From contig JACMZG010000008.1 in assembly GCA_018340805.1 (NCBI GenBank), positions 24,724,861 to 24,788,860 of the forward strand: a DNA stretch of 64,000 bases, in the 5' to 3' direction. Every line of letters begins with the position of its first letter. Position 1 is the first letter of the stretch. Shown one piece after another: positions 53,001 through 63,112 of this stretch. The notes beneath the pieces are model-generated. The model was not told where the DNA came from, did not search any database, and saw only the letters and a program-made list of their open reading frames with translations. This stretch comes from Microvelia longipes (lineage: Eukaryota > Arthropoda > Insecta > Hemiptera > Veliidae). The position numbers and the translations under genes were made by a program.

Positions 53001-56000
53001 TTGTCTGCTGCTCAAACTTAAGTACTTTTTTATTCCATGTGTATTTTTTTTTAATTATTTCCATAAGTTAATTGCGTTGTTTCAGATTACTTTTTTTTAA
53101 TGAATAGTGTATAAAAAGAATTAAACACTAATTTAAGTTCCTCTATGATTTTAAATTGAATGTGACATACTTATTTTTCTTTTTGAAAGTGGCTAAAACT
53201 CTCAGCACAACCAGATATAAATTTTATCAGGCTAGTTAATCAATCTTTGACAAATGCAAGTACCTCATTGTTTTTTAGTTATTCTTCTTTTCTGTTTATT
53301 ATTTAAAATGGGAAAAAGTGACAAAAACCGACAACATAAACACCGAACAATCAAAGAAATTTTGAAAAATATAAGGTATCCCTTTACTGAAAACATTGCT
53401 TTAAACAGTACATCTGAAAGTAACAACCACTCCAGTTGTTGTCTTCTCAGTGAAAATGATATATCCACTGAAATGGTTTCTATTAGTGAGCCTAGTGAAG
53501 AGCCCAATTTAGTAGAACCAAAGTCTAATGATGCTTTGTTTATGATTCTAATAAAAACTTAACTACATTCCTATCTCATTGGGCATCAGTTCACAATATT
53601 AGCAATAAAGCTTTATCGCACTTGGCCAAAGGATTGAATGAGCACTTATAGGGCCTTCCGTTATATTGCCTAATGATGCTAGAACAATTATGAAAACTCC
53701 TCGATCTGTGAAGGTAACTGCCATTGAAGGAGGATATTATTTTTATTTTGGCTTACAAAATGTATTAATTAAAAAAATTCAGTCTAACTGTTTCAGTAAC
53801 GATGATCTTTGTCCTCTTAAGACAAATATTCCATAAAAAGTTAAAATTTTCAAAATTCACCTATTTTACCCCCCTCCTAAATTATTTAACATTTTGGAAA
53901 CATTAAAAGTTGTTTAATCTGTATAAATGATACATCGTTTGGAAGGTTATTAATTAATTAACAAAATAGTTATTGGTCTGTTAATAATTAAATTCTAGGT
54001 TAATTAATGAAGACTAATTAACCTAGAACCTAAGGATTATGGTCTTCATTAATTAACCTAGAAGTTATTAATTAATAGTGGAACAAAAATGGTAGTAACA
54101 AAATAAAGCCCACTACACTCTTCTTTGATTTTTCGAAAATTGTAGTTTTGAGTCTTATGTTGAAAATAAAAAATAACATGCTAAATTTACTTTGAAAACA
54201 TTGAAGAATGACTTTTTATTAAAAAAAAATTTTTTTTGTCACTAACACCTTTTGTTAAGTCTATCCGGGTACACCCCTTATATGTTGATCTGATTGACTC
54301 CATCCCCTCTGCTTAGTGTTATATTTACTATATAGCCCCTTATAATTGTATAAGCGACCCTATTTTGTTATTTATATATATTTTAAAAATACAGCATAGG
54401 CAAAAAAACTATTTTATTTTTTTTTGTTTACCCTGTTTATGCAACTTTCATTAAAATATAAAATAAATGACATTGAGGTATTGGTCTAAATAAGTAAAAA
54501 CACAAGTTTCACCGAGCTTTCAACACATATATTAAGTCTTTATCAATATAACTATAGAAATACAAGTCAATAGACAACTCTGTTCAAAGTATTTGCCCAG
54601 CTGTTGACTTGTATTTTCTATTGTTACCTTGATAAAGACTTAATATATGTGTCGAAATCTTGGTAAAACTTGTGTTTTTACTTATTTAGACCAATACCTG
54701 AAAGTCAATTAGTTTATATTTAAAAAAAGTGATCTCTTAACTTAATATTTTTAATTTAATTTTAAAATGATAAAAATAGTATGTTAAGGAAAATAGTATT
54801 TGTTGTAAAATTATTTATTGTAAAAAAGTATTATTATTTGTAAAAACAATTATTGTTTGTGAAACATGAGCTTATGTGTATTTACTAAATGTACATAATA
54901 TATTTTCTGTTATTATGTGGGTTTCAGACCCTTTTCTATTATTTGTAAGATATACAACTTTTATTAAAGTAATTTTGAAATAAATGTGGTTGAAAAAAAG
55001 AACTTTTTTTTGTCAAATTATCATTGTAAAAATGTAATTTGTTAAAAATTATTGTTTCTTTTCTGTTAATAAATATTTTTAAAACATAATATAGTTTATA
55101 TGTATTTATTTCTTTTATGTATAAATTAAATATATTTCCTTAGGTTTTTGCTGCATTTATACTATGTATAGTGTATAGTTTGATTTTTTAAACATATTCC
55201 TCTTATGTAAACCAAAAGAAATCAGTATAACGGTACAACACATTATTTATGGTCCATAATTTTTAAACTTTTAAAATTTAATTTTTTATATGTGGTATTA
55301 ATATGGTCAACATTTTGCTTACAACCAGTCCTAAAAAGCGCTTGTAAATATAGACCTGGTTAGGAGAATGTATGAGAGATTATAAGGCATATATTTGCAG
55401 TATTAATATGTATATGCCTTTATAATTAATCATTTTACAACACATTTTCCTAACAAGGTCCTTATTTACAAGGCATTTTATGGTGTGGGCCTTATATGTA
55501 CCACATTAATACCATATGTAATTGTTATAGGCCATAAATAATACCTTACAATGATTTGTCCGGCTTGCATGAGGGGAATATGTTTCAAATTAAGACTATA
55601 TTAAGGGTAAATGTAACAATACCTACTTGGCCATGGTATAAAAAAGGATAATTTACCTGTTTACATACTTGGCCCTGTAATTTGCCTTTTATATGGACAA
55701 TATGACAAAAATATGGGCCAGATGTCCTTTAAAATGTGTTAAGGCTTACAATTGGGGAATATAGTAAAAAAACTATATAATATAGGGAAAATAAGTGAAA
55801 AAGATATTTGGCCCTTTGTTTCCAGTTGTGACAAAACGGATATTTGCCAGATTACTTATTTGGCCCTGTAATTTGCCTTTTATATGGACAATATAAGGGC
55901 CAGATGCCCCTTAATATGTGTTATAAGGCTTATATTTGGGGAATATGGTTAAAAAACTATATAATATGGGGGGAATAAGTAAAAAAGATACTTGGCCCTT

Positions 56001-59000
56001 TGTTTCTGGTTGTGACAAAACGGATATTTGCCAGATTACTTATTTGGCCCTGTAATTTGCCTTTTATATGGACAATATGGCAAATATATGGGCCAGATGC
56101 CCTTTAAAATGTGTTATAAGGCTTACATTTGGGGAATATGGTTAAAAAACTATATAATATAGGGGGAATAAGTAAAAAAGATATTTGGCCCTTTGTTTCC
56201 AGTTGTGACAAAACGGATATTTGCCAGATTACTTATTTGGCCCTATAATTTGCCTTTTATATGGACAATATGGTAAATATATGGGCCAGATGCCCTTTAA
56301 TATGTGTTATAAGGCTTACATTTGGGGAATATGGTTAAAAAAGTATTTAATATAGGGGGAATAAGTAAAAAAGATATTTGGCCCTTTGATTCCGGTTGTG
56401 ACAAAACGGATATTTGCCAGATGTGTTAAAAATTATAAGGCCCAAATATTTGCCCCTTATCTGTGCTATCTGGGTATGTTACTAGTTTTGCCTATTTTCT
56501 ATGTCAATTTTACCTGATTTTCTTCAAGTCTCGCTAAATAATAATTCTTAATATTATCTTTAAGTTTTCTGAATTTCATCTTGAGTTTTTTGCCAGCTGT
56601 TTCATTTGTGTCTTTGCACATATTCCACATGCTTGTATTAGGATCTGGTAGTACATTAGTATTTTCTTCATTTTTTACTTCTGATACGGCTTCTCCAATT
56701 TTAGGTAGCTGAAATTATTTTGTATTAATCTTTAATAAGTTTGTTAACTAGAACTTTTAATAAGTTTGTTAACTTGAACTCCATCTTGTTTGCACAAAAG
56801 GTTAACTTCAGTTCAACAAATTACTTGTTTACATTTAAGTAAACATTGTTGAGAAACTAAACTTTAGAAATAGTACTTTACTACACCATCCAGTGGTTCC
56901 ATCAAGTTATGCATGATAATCTGAGGATGACCCCTTTAAAAAAATTTTAATTCTGAAGTCAATAAAATTTGAGGACGAGGTGTTAGCAATATAATATTTT
57001 TAGAGATAAGAAAATAGACTATCAAACTGTTATCTTATTGTATTGCGAGCTAATAAATATATATGTCCATCAATAACTTACAAACTATAATTTTTATACC
57101 GATGGAATTTCCCATATATACTTATTATAAGTTTCGATATGTGATGATATGTCGAAACTAAAGTAATATATAAACCAAGTAGGGAAAGGCCTATACTAAC
57201 CTATGTAAAAAATCAGACATGCGTGATCAGTTGGGTCTAAAATATAAAAACGCTAAAATTGGAATAACTGCGTATGAGCTCTCTAGGATTTACCTTTTTT
57301 GTGTTTTATTTGATTGGCAACACTGATAATTTAAGGTGAGTTTTAATTTGTATCGTGTTTTCGAACATTAATATGGTTAATATGTTATATGTTGGTGTCA
57401 ATTTAAAGGTTTTGTATTATATTCAGTGAAATAATTGTTTCAATCATTTAGTTAAGGATAAATAGGAACTATTAAGGTAAAGGTAAATCACATAATTTTT
57501 TTAAGTTTTGATAAATATATAGACGAAAGGTTATTGCCTTAAATATAACTTAAAATTAAGATTACCATGATTATATAAAAAACTTTATATAAAAACTAGG
57601 ATAATTATTCATACATAATCAATAACAATAAATGTTTGAAGGGAAAAAACTATGATCACTTGCAAAAATATAAAAAGTTTAGCATTTAAGTAATTAATTA
57701 GCCGCTCGTTTTAAGTAATCAAAACAAACCTATTATTCAAAGAATCACTTAAACCTCTATTGGATGTGACAAAATATATTTTTTACACAAATTATAAACA
57801 TTTTATACTAAAAAGTAAAAAAGCAACGCATTAACAGTAATGTAAAGTCGAGTGCCATAAATAGTTTTACATTTACGAGGGTAAAACCATGGAGATATAT
57901 ACTAGAGGTGGCATAAACTATCTCAAAACACTGCGAGGCCTGAAATATCATATTGGAGCTCTCAGGGGATCTGTGTAACCTCATTGAAACCTCCTTCAAG
58001 AGTGAGTTAAGGTTGTAATATATCAATTGTTTTCGGCTTTTCGACACATTTTTATGTTTTTAACATTATACATCTAAGTTATCCGTAATTTTGTACTAAT
58101 TATTTGATTATATTTATAAGCGAAAGTGGTCAGGTTTCTTTTTCGATGCTTCAAAATTATTTCTATAGGGCCCCTCTTGTAATAATATCTCTTTGGGTAA
58201 AACAAAATGGCTGGGTCCATAGGAAAATTTGAGCCAACTTCCTTGTGGACAAAATGTGAACTACATGCCATGTCTGACAGATATCGCGTTGTTTCCCTAC
58301 TATTACTACTTTAGTCGAAACTCAAAAATATTGAAATAAGTTATGGACTAACTTTTAAATTTCAATTGGAGTCTTGGATTTGGATTTCAATATAAAACTT
58401 ATTTTGGTTGTCAAAGTTTGAAAATTCAAAGGCAATATTTTCAAAATGTTTTATTCATCTATAGTTTTATTCCGTATGGCCACCTATCCAGGTACTGACC
58501 TCGCTCGATGCTACATTTATGATCCAAAACAATGAAAATACTATTCGTTTTGAAATGTAGCTTATAGTATACTTATTTATGATGTAAAGGGATACACTTG
58601 TACCTGATATCAACTGCTGATAATAAGATGAAATTCAGCAGATATTTTGGTCTTACATATGACTACATTCGTGGCAAATTTCAGATCGATCGAAACATTT
58701 TCCTACGTCGTATGCATTGTCGAAATTTGTGCTGTCATTATAACCGGTTAATGACGTCATATATTTTTTCCGGATAGCGCAACTTTTAGTATAGTTAATT
58801 GATTTTCGTACCAACTCTTTAGCATAAATAATCTGAGAGCTACGGTAATAAAACACATGCACGCTCGCACACACATACAGACATAAAACTTTGTGAAAAC
58901 CCCTCAGGAGATCTTAAAAACACCTGAAACTGATAACCCAGGTGAAATCCCGGTTTCAGATTTTTTTGTAAACAATACTTTTCCTGTACACCTACGGTAT

Positions 59001-59226
59001 AAATGGGAAAAAGTAAAAATTGTTCATCGTTAATTTCTTTTAATATTTAAAGAAAATATTTAAAGAACATACCTGCTTAAGTAAATTAGTATTTGGACCT
59101 ATTTTACTTTGATCTTCTCCATTTAGTTTACTCTTGGATCTTCCCATACTGTCAGCAACCAGTCCAATAACACTGTCAGCATTGTGTAAAGTTGCTGCTG
59201 ATCCTGCTCCACCATCATGAAGTAAT
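44054..59226 (-). CDS. Cys-rich protein, copy 3 (longest; first exon not found)
   Basis: Exons found (minus strand): 59073-59226 (1 nt plus 51 codons), 56514-56708 (65 codons), 46527-46643 (39 codons) and 44054-45322 (422 codons to the stop), all in frame, about 577 residues plus an unseen N terminus. The expected start exon ends in 2 nt and should lie beyond 59.2 kb; it was not identified. Exon 56514-56708 has DPNTSMWNM and KKLKMKFRKLKDNIKNYY. The last exon has a polar, Gln/Glu-rich first half, RSFSTFTRHF, then two Cys domains: LPKCLKPEGYDWPPCPKI, CGCEPPHPR, FSECKRNTEL, CCWSKKTC; and CEKICMPCCEPARVPP, PSFSEC, CECD, KPKCPEKK. Copies 1 and 2 lack the second domain. Probably the most ancestral copy. 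Role unknown; possibly related to insect testis-expressed Cys-rich proteins such as the DUF1431 group (memory, unverified). The 9.9-kb intron holds a large transposon. Confidence 0.8.
47250..47960 (+). repeat. Dispersed repeat, fullest copy
   Basis: The most complete copy of the family: TTTCCTCATTTATACCGTAG, AAAAGTATTGTGTTTGC, TGTCACCGGAATTATCCG, CGTCCTGAGTGGTTTTTGC, a GT run, GACGTCATTAACCCGCA, AAATCATAAAACGCGGAAA, AATTGAGTTGAAATTTGG, then at about 47805-47850 GGTCAGTGCCTGGATAAATG (5S-like), and finally two CTGAGGACGAGCGA words. It has no open frame of note. It lies in the long intron of Cys-rich copy 3. Confidence 0.7.
48960..50780. repeat. Subterminal tandem array, about 121-bp unit x 14
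   Basis: The unit starting GAAACTATATGTAGGGGAAA recurs at 49079, 49200, 49321, 49441, 49562, 49683, 49804, 49925, 50046, 50167, 50288, 50409, 50530 and 50651, a period of 120-122. Units are mostly over 95% alike and share GGGGCATTATCAGGAC and AAGGCCAATATCAGGA. More degenerate units lead back towards the left terminus of the transposon. Neighbouring variants (GGGCAATATCTGGA; TAGGATAAAAGG) recur in patterns that suggest higher-order copying. Confidence 0.95.
52634..52679. repeat. 46-bp repeat with GATCCGCGGATC core, copy 1
   Basis: Matches 62442-62487 in inverted orientation at 43 of 46 positions. The core GATCCGCGGATC is a perfect palindrome. It lies inside the large transposon. Confidence 0.8.
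52881..53021 (+). CDS. Candidate terminal exon inside transposon
   Basis: After a good acceptor (TTGTTGTTTCAG) 46 codons run in phase 0 to a TAA: ELLNRKDFFSEVTEQEV... followed by VKDKCGGKEKRRRL. It looks like the C-terminal end of an uncharacterised, transposon-associated protein; a DUF4806-like tail is possible but I cannot confirm it. No convincing upstream exon was found. The mixed, non-repetitive composition and clean splice acceptor are the main support. Confidence 0.35.
   Translation, partial: ELLNRKDFFSEVTEQEVAKALQLFFNNVKDKCGGKEKRRRLSAAQT
53308..53836 (+). pseudogene. Transposon-encoded protein N-terminal relic, frameshifted
   Basis: The first frame starts MGKSDKNRQHKHRTIKEIL and runs to about 53545; the next frame continues NLTTFLSHWASVHNISNKAL; a third frame continues GPSVILPNDARTIMKTPRSV and GGYYFYFGL to a stop at 53834-53836. 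The pattern LSxWAxxHNI, LPxDARTxxxTPR and GGYYxxFGL matches, from memory, the N-terminal region of a large uncharacterised transposon protein family common in arthropods. Two shifts, near 53545 and 53650, break it. The downstream part of such proteins is missing here. Confidence 0.7.
54476..54699. repeat. Inverted repeat, about 95-bp arms
   Basis: Left arm 54476-54570 (AGGTATTGGTCTAAATAAGT at its start) and right arm 54604-54699 (ACTTATTTAGACCAATACCT at its end) are inverted with scattered mismatches; loop about 33 bases. It lies inside the large transposon, after the coding relic, and may be a nested MITE. Confidence 0.85.
55560..56460. repeat. Subterminal tandem array, about 190-bp unit
   Basis: The word GACAAAACGGATATTTGCCAG recurs at 55830, 56014, 56207 and 56400 (periods 184, 193, 193). 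Units also share TTGCCTTTTATATGGACAAT, GGGCCAGATGCCCTTTAA and GGCTTACATTTGGGGAATAT. A degenerate unit precedes. The sequence is not the same as the left array, though both are rich in GGCC and TATAAGG words. Confidence 0.92.
57888..58195 (+). mobile_element. MITE copy B, hAT-like
   Basis: Starts CATGGAGATATATACTAGAG and ends CTTGTAATAATATCTCTTTG, flanked by a perfect 8-bp duplication GGTAAAAC (57880-57887, 58196-58203). Homologous to copies A and C. It lies in the intron of Cys-rich copy 3 between the exons at 56.6 and 59.1 kb. Confidence 0.85.
58460..59020 (-). repeat. Dispersed repeat copy, inverted, with 5S-like block
   Basis: Inverted copy of the dispersed family. Read on the minus strand, GTAGCATCGAGCGAGGTCAG then TACCTGGATAGGTGGCC (about 58475-58515) is the 5S-like block. 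At the other end lie CCCCTCAGGAG, AACACCTGAAACTGATAA, ACTTTTCCTGTACACCTACG and GTATAAATGGGAAAAAGT. It ends about 50 bases from the exon at 59073-59226. Confidence 0.65.
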
Positions 59227-60100
59227 CTGTCAAATCATAGGCTATTGTAACCGTCATAATTAGGATATTAAATTAAGCAAACCCTCCCTATTTGCTTATT
59301 CTTAAGATGTATTGCTGGTATTACAAATTTTTGAAGAGGAATTGATTGTCCATGTGTTATTGCTTTTTAATTAGATCTATTTTTTATCAGTTTTAGGGTT
59401 TAATGACAAATTACATGTGACGAATGGACAAAAACCTAAAACAACTTAGTCTTTTAAAATAAAATAAAATTTACTATCAGGGAAATAACGACTTGAATTT
59501 TGCAATATCAATAAAACTGTTAAATAAACAGTTTCTCTAATAAGAAGTTTAAAATATAATACCGAGGAGTTTTTACGCCCCCTGGCCAAAACGAAGGGGG
59601 GGGGATTCCCTCCTCGCCTCTCGCTATCTAACGAGATCTTAATGTGAGATAGATAATGTGTATATACATATGCAATTAAATGTATATAATGTTAACTTTA
59701 AATTACTACCTGTAGCAAACGTTAATTGTAGTCAGTAAGTTATTTTTAAATTTGAACGCTATAGAATTTTGTGCCATTTTTTAATTTTTTTAGCTGAAAA
59801 TTTATACAATTTTTTTAACACGAAAGAGTAAATTATTTTTAACTGTCTAAATTATAAATATCTAAATTTGTTTGACAATTCAAGTCATTTTTCACTAATG
59901 TTTTTTTAATCTTTTGGGGACTCCCTAAAAACCAGAACGTAACTGGAATCGAACTTTCCTGAATCGAGTTATATATTAACAAAACCCTGATTAAACATAG
60001 GTATATACACCGAAAATCAATGAAATCATATTTATTAACCGTTGATCGTTTTATACCGAAGATGGCTCGCCTGCTAACGATGGCGTTATGCCGAAACCGG
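59227..60100. other. Gene-free stretch upstream of Cys-rich copy 3 exon
   Basis: The missing first coding exon of copy 3 should lie in this direction (minus strand, ending in AG before GT). Every AG-GT donor I could find between 59.3 and 63.4 kb lacked an in-frame ATG of the expected kind. No other gene was seen. Confidence 0.4.
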
Positions 60101-60109
60101 TCCAGGGAT

Positions 60110-60370
60110 ATTCATATCCAACAACAAGTATCAACGGTAGCTGATTCTTCAAAGTTTAAACTCTCTAGCACAATTACACTGAGAGCTACATGCGATGATA
60201 ACAGACACACACATATAAACAACATAGTGAACCACTTAGGAGGCCATTAAAAACACTTAAAACGATACTTCCGATGACAACCCTGTTCGGATTTTTTTGC
60301 AAACAGAATACTTTTCCTATAAAGGAAAAGTATAAAAGAAACTCATTTATACCGTAGGTATATAATAACT
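60110..60370 (-). repeat. Dispersed repeat fragment, inverted, split by MITE
   Basis: AGAGCTACATGCGATGATAA, CCACTTAGGAGGCC, ACACTTAAAACGATA, AATACTTTTCCTATAAAGGA and the ATACCGTAGGTATATAA text belong to the dispersed family. Its terminal CCTACGGT is duplicated by the insertion of MITE copy C. Confidence 0.6.
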
Positions 60371-60388
60371 TTAGTATACACCTACGGT

Positions 60389-60709
60389 CATAGGATATAT
60401 ACTAGAGGGGGCATAGCCTATCTTAATACATTGAGAGGCCTGAAACATTTTTAGTGGGGCTCTCAGGGGCTCTGTGTAACCTCATTGAAACCTCCTCTAA
60501 GAGGAAGTTATGGTTATAATTAATCAATTGTTTTCGGCTTCCCGCAGATTGTTTGTGTTGTGATTTGTATTTTAAACATTCTACTATAAAATTTACTGTT
60601 TTTTTTGTTCTGTTTATTTGATGATAATGATAATCGAATGTGGTCAGGTTACTTTTTCGATGTTTCTAAATTCATCCAATAGGGCCTCTCTAGTAATATA
60701 ATCTCTATG
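60389..60709 (+). mobile_element. MITE copy C, hAT-like, nested insertion
   Basis: Starts CATAGGATATATACTAGAGG and ends CTAGTAATATAATCTCTATG, with an exact 8-bp duplication CCTACGGT on each side (60381-60388, 60710-60717). The duplicated bases belong to the older dispersed repeat, so the order of events is clear. Confidence 0.88.
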
Positions 60710-60717
60710 CCTACGGT

Positions 60718-62441
60718 GTAAATGAGGAAAAAGTAAAAAACATAATGGATATAATAAAAGTTAAAAATGAAAAAAATATTGAATATCTAAAATAAATGTT
60801 CAAAATATTAATGAATTGAACAAATTTGAAGTGACGATTAAATTATAAGTTAAAATTCTAAATTTGATGAAACCATTAAGGTTGTTAACACTCTGATATT
60901 AAACAAATCGTCGGCCATCTTTAGATTTTATTTATGTAACAACAACTAACTAAAATATGTTTATTTTTCATATTTGCTAAGAAGGTGTAGATAAAATTAA
61001 AATTGCAATTTTATGAATTTAAATTAATTTACTGTCGTATCTTTATTAGATAAGATGATTTTGATGTATTTTAGTGAATTGTTTTTATATTGGTGATTAC
61101 TTTATGAAATTGAATCTGTGGAGAATGTAAAAAGCACAGAATCTTAAAATCCAAGGTGAGTTACCGACTTCCATTGCAATACAATTATTTATTTAAACTT
61201 TCGAACGCAAGGAAATATTGTTTAAGGTTATATTAAAGCTTTGAAGGATGTCTGTATAACTTTTTAACTATTAAAATAAGAATTTGGGAAAGTAGAATTA
61301 TTATAACAGAAATTTAACCTCCCTAATTATTTACTAAGTTTTACTTTGGCTATTTAATGAATTTATCTTCTGCAAGAGTTAAAAATAGATTAATTTATTT
61401 ATTCTTTGAACGGCGAAAGGTTGTATTAACCTGGCAGTGATAATAGCTATTTGGTTTGTTTCTTTATGTTTCTATTTATGGCTGCTAATGCAAAGGTGTG
61501 AGAAAGAACCAGCATTGACTCTGTCTTTTCTTGGTAAAATATTTAATATGGTATCCAGTGGACCCAATTGACTTGAAATACCTTTTTCTTACTTCCTTTA
61601 ACAATTTTAGAAGGACGACTCCTCTCTAAACTTACAAGAAATATATAAAAGGAACAACATCTCTATATCGTGTATTACTGAGGATATGTGGGCAAATATA
61701 TGCCATTCTCAAATAAATTTCAGACAAAAGACTATCATAGTTCATTGACATTATTTTGTCAAATATGTGATTTAGCAGAGGAAATGAACTTTGTCAAATA
61801 AAGTATCCCGTACATTTAACGGTGATATACAATGTACAGATGTCGTTACTTCTTGTAAGTTTTGAGTGAAGTTGTTCCTCTAAAAATTGTAAAGAAGCAA
61901 GGTGAAGTTTACCCATTTTAATACAAATATGTATTAAAAAAGTGAGCGTTGGCTTAATTATTACTTGCTTACTGACTAATAATAGTTATTGATACACCAA
62001 GGGAAAAAACTTTTGTTAATTCCTGAGGGGCTAGACAAAGGAAACAAAACTTTTTAACCCAGAGGTGTTTATAGAGTTGATTCCTGAGGCAAAGCCAAAA
62101 AACCTTATGGATTAACAAAGAGTTTTGTTAGTTGACAACCATATAAAAAAACAAATATGCTTTCTTATTCCATGTTTAAATAAGTTGGATAAACAGTTCA
62201 GTTTAATTATTAGCTTCTTGTAGCCCGTAATAATCACTAACAACTTTCCTATATCTGCAATGATATCTTCATTTAAATTTGTAAAACTATTTATAAATAC
62301 AGTAAAAAAATTAAAAATAACAATTTACAACCAAAGTAAAATATTATTTGCTAAATAGAAAGAATTTTACAGTGACTGAGTAATTAATAAGGAACCATCC
62401 TCCGCATGGTTCATACAGCTAATATTACCGTATTAAGAGAT
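60718..62441. other. Gene-free AT-rich stretch
   Basis: No gene or long repeat was recognised. A CCTGAGGCAAAGCC-type repeat fragment related to 11.1 and 40.8 kb lies at about 62020-62110. Confidence 0.4.
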
Positions 62442-62487
62442 CGTACTCTATACGATCCGCGGATCTAAAGTGTGTGTTAACGTACTA
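62442..62487. repeat. 46-bp repeat with GATCCGCGGATC core, copy 2
   Basis: Inverted match to 52634-52679 (43 of 46). This copy lies outside the large transposon. Confidence 0.8.
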
Positions 62488-63112
62488 AGTAGTACTAGCT
62501 AAATCTTTGTTTGGATTTTTAAAACTCTGATATTTTTATAAATTAAAAATGTTTTATGAAGAATGAGTTTACTGATTAATTACTTACTTATTAGAATTAG
62601 TTTAGCATTATTAAATTATTCTTTAACAAAATTAATTAGTATATTTCAATATTTCTATAAATACTTATAGTTAATTCTATGATTTTGTTTATCTTATCTA
62701 AAAAAGTAATAATAAAAAATTAAGGCTGCCAATTTTTATCTCTAGTATTTAACCAAAAACAGAGATTTTATTTCTTATTGCCGAGTTTAATTGTAAAGTA
62801 AAAGCCTAAAATCAGGCGTAACTAACTATAAATAAAAGTTGTATATTGTTAAAATTTAAAATAATTAGGCTATTTTTGAGTAAAACAGTTTTTTAATATC
62901 AATGAAATTAATTGATTTAATTTGTAATAGTCCAAAAAAAGCTCTAAAGTTATTAAAACAGTTTTGCGTAAAGTTTTGTATATAATGAAAAATGACTTTT
63001 TCTACCTTCTAAAAAAATGTTATTTTTATTACACCCTAATATTGAAAGACGACCTTATTAATTGTGCCAAAACCCCTTAAGGGAAATTCTATTGGTTTGC
63101 CAATAGAACTCT

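Larger units (their letters stand above)
48782..56475. mobile_element. Large (7.7 kb) unclassified DNA transposon
   Basis: Perfect 15-bp terminal inverted repeats ACCCAGATAGCACAG (48782-48796) and CTGTGCTATCTGGGT (56461-56475) are flanked by a direct ATGTT duplication (48777-48781, 56476-56480). Removing the element and one ATGTT rebuilds a perfect 20-bp palindrome, ACTAGTAACATGTTACTAGT, as the target. Inside: a 121-bp tandem array at the left, a 190-bp array at the right, a candidate terminal exon (52881-53021), a frameshifted coding relic (53308-53836) and a 224-bp inverted repeat. A TIR-like ACCCAGCTAGCACAG also stands at 51272-51286. No intact transposase is present. It is inserted in an intron of Cys-rich copy 3, its right end 38 bases from an exon. 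Confidence 0.82.
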
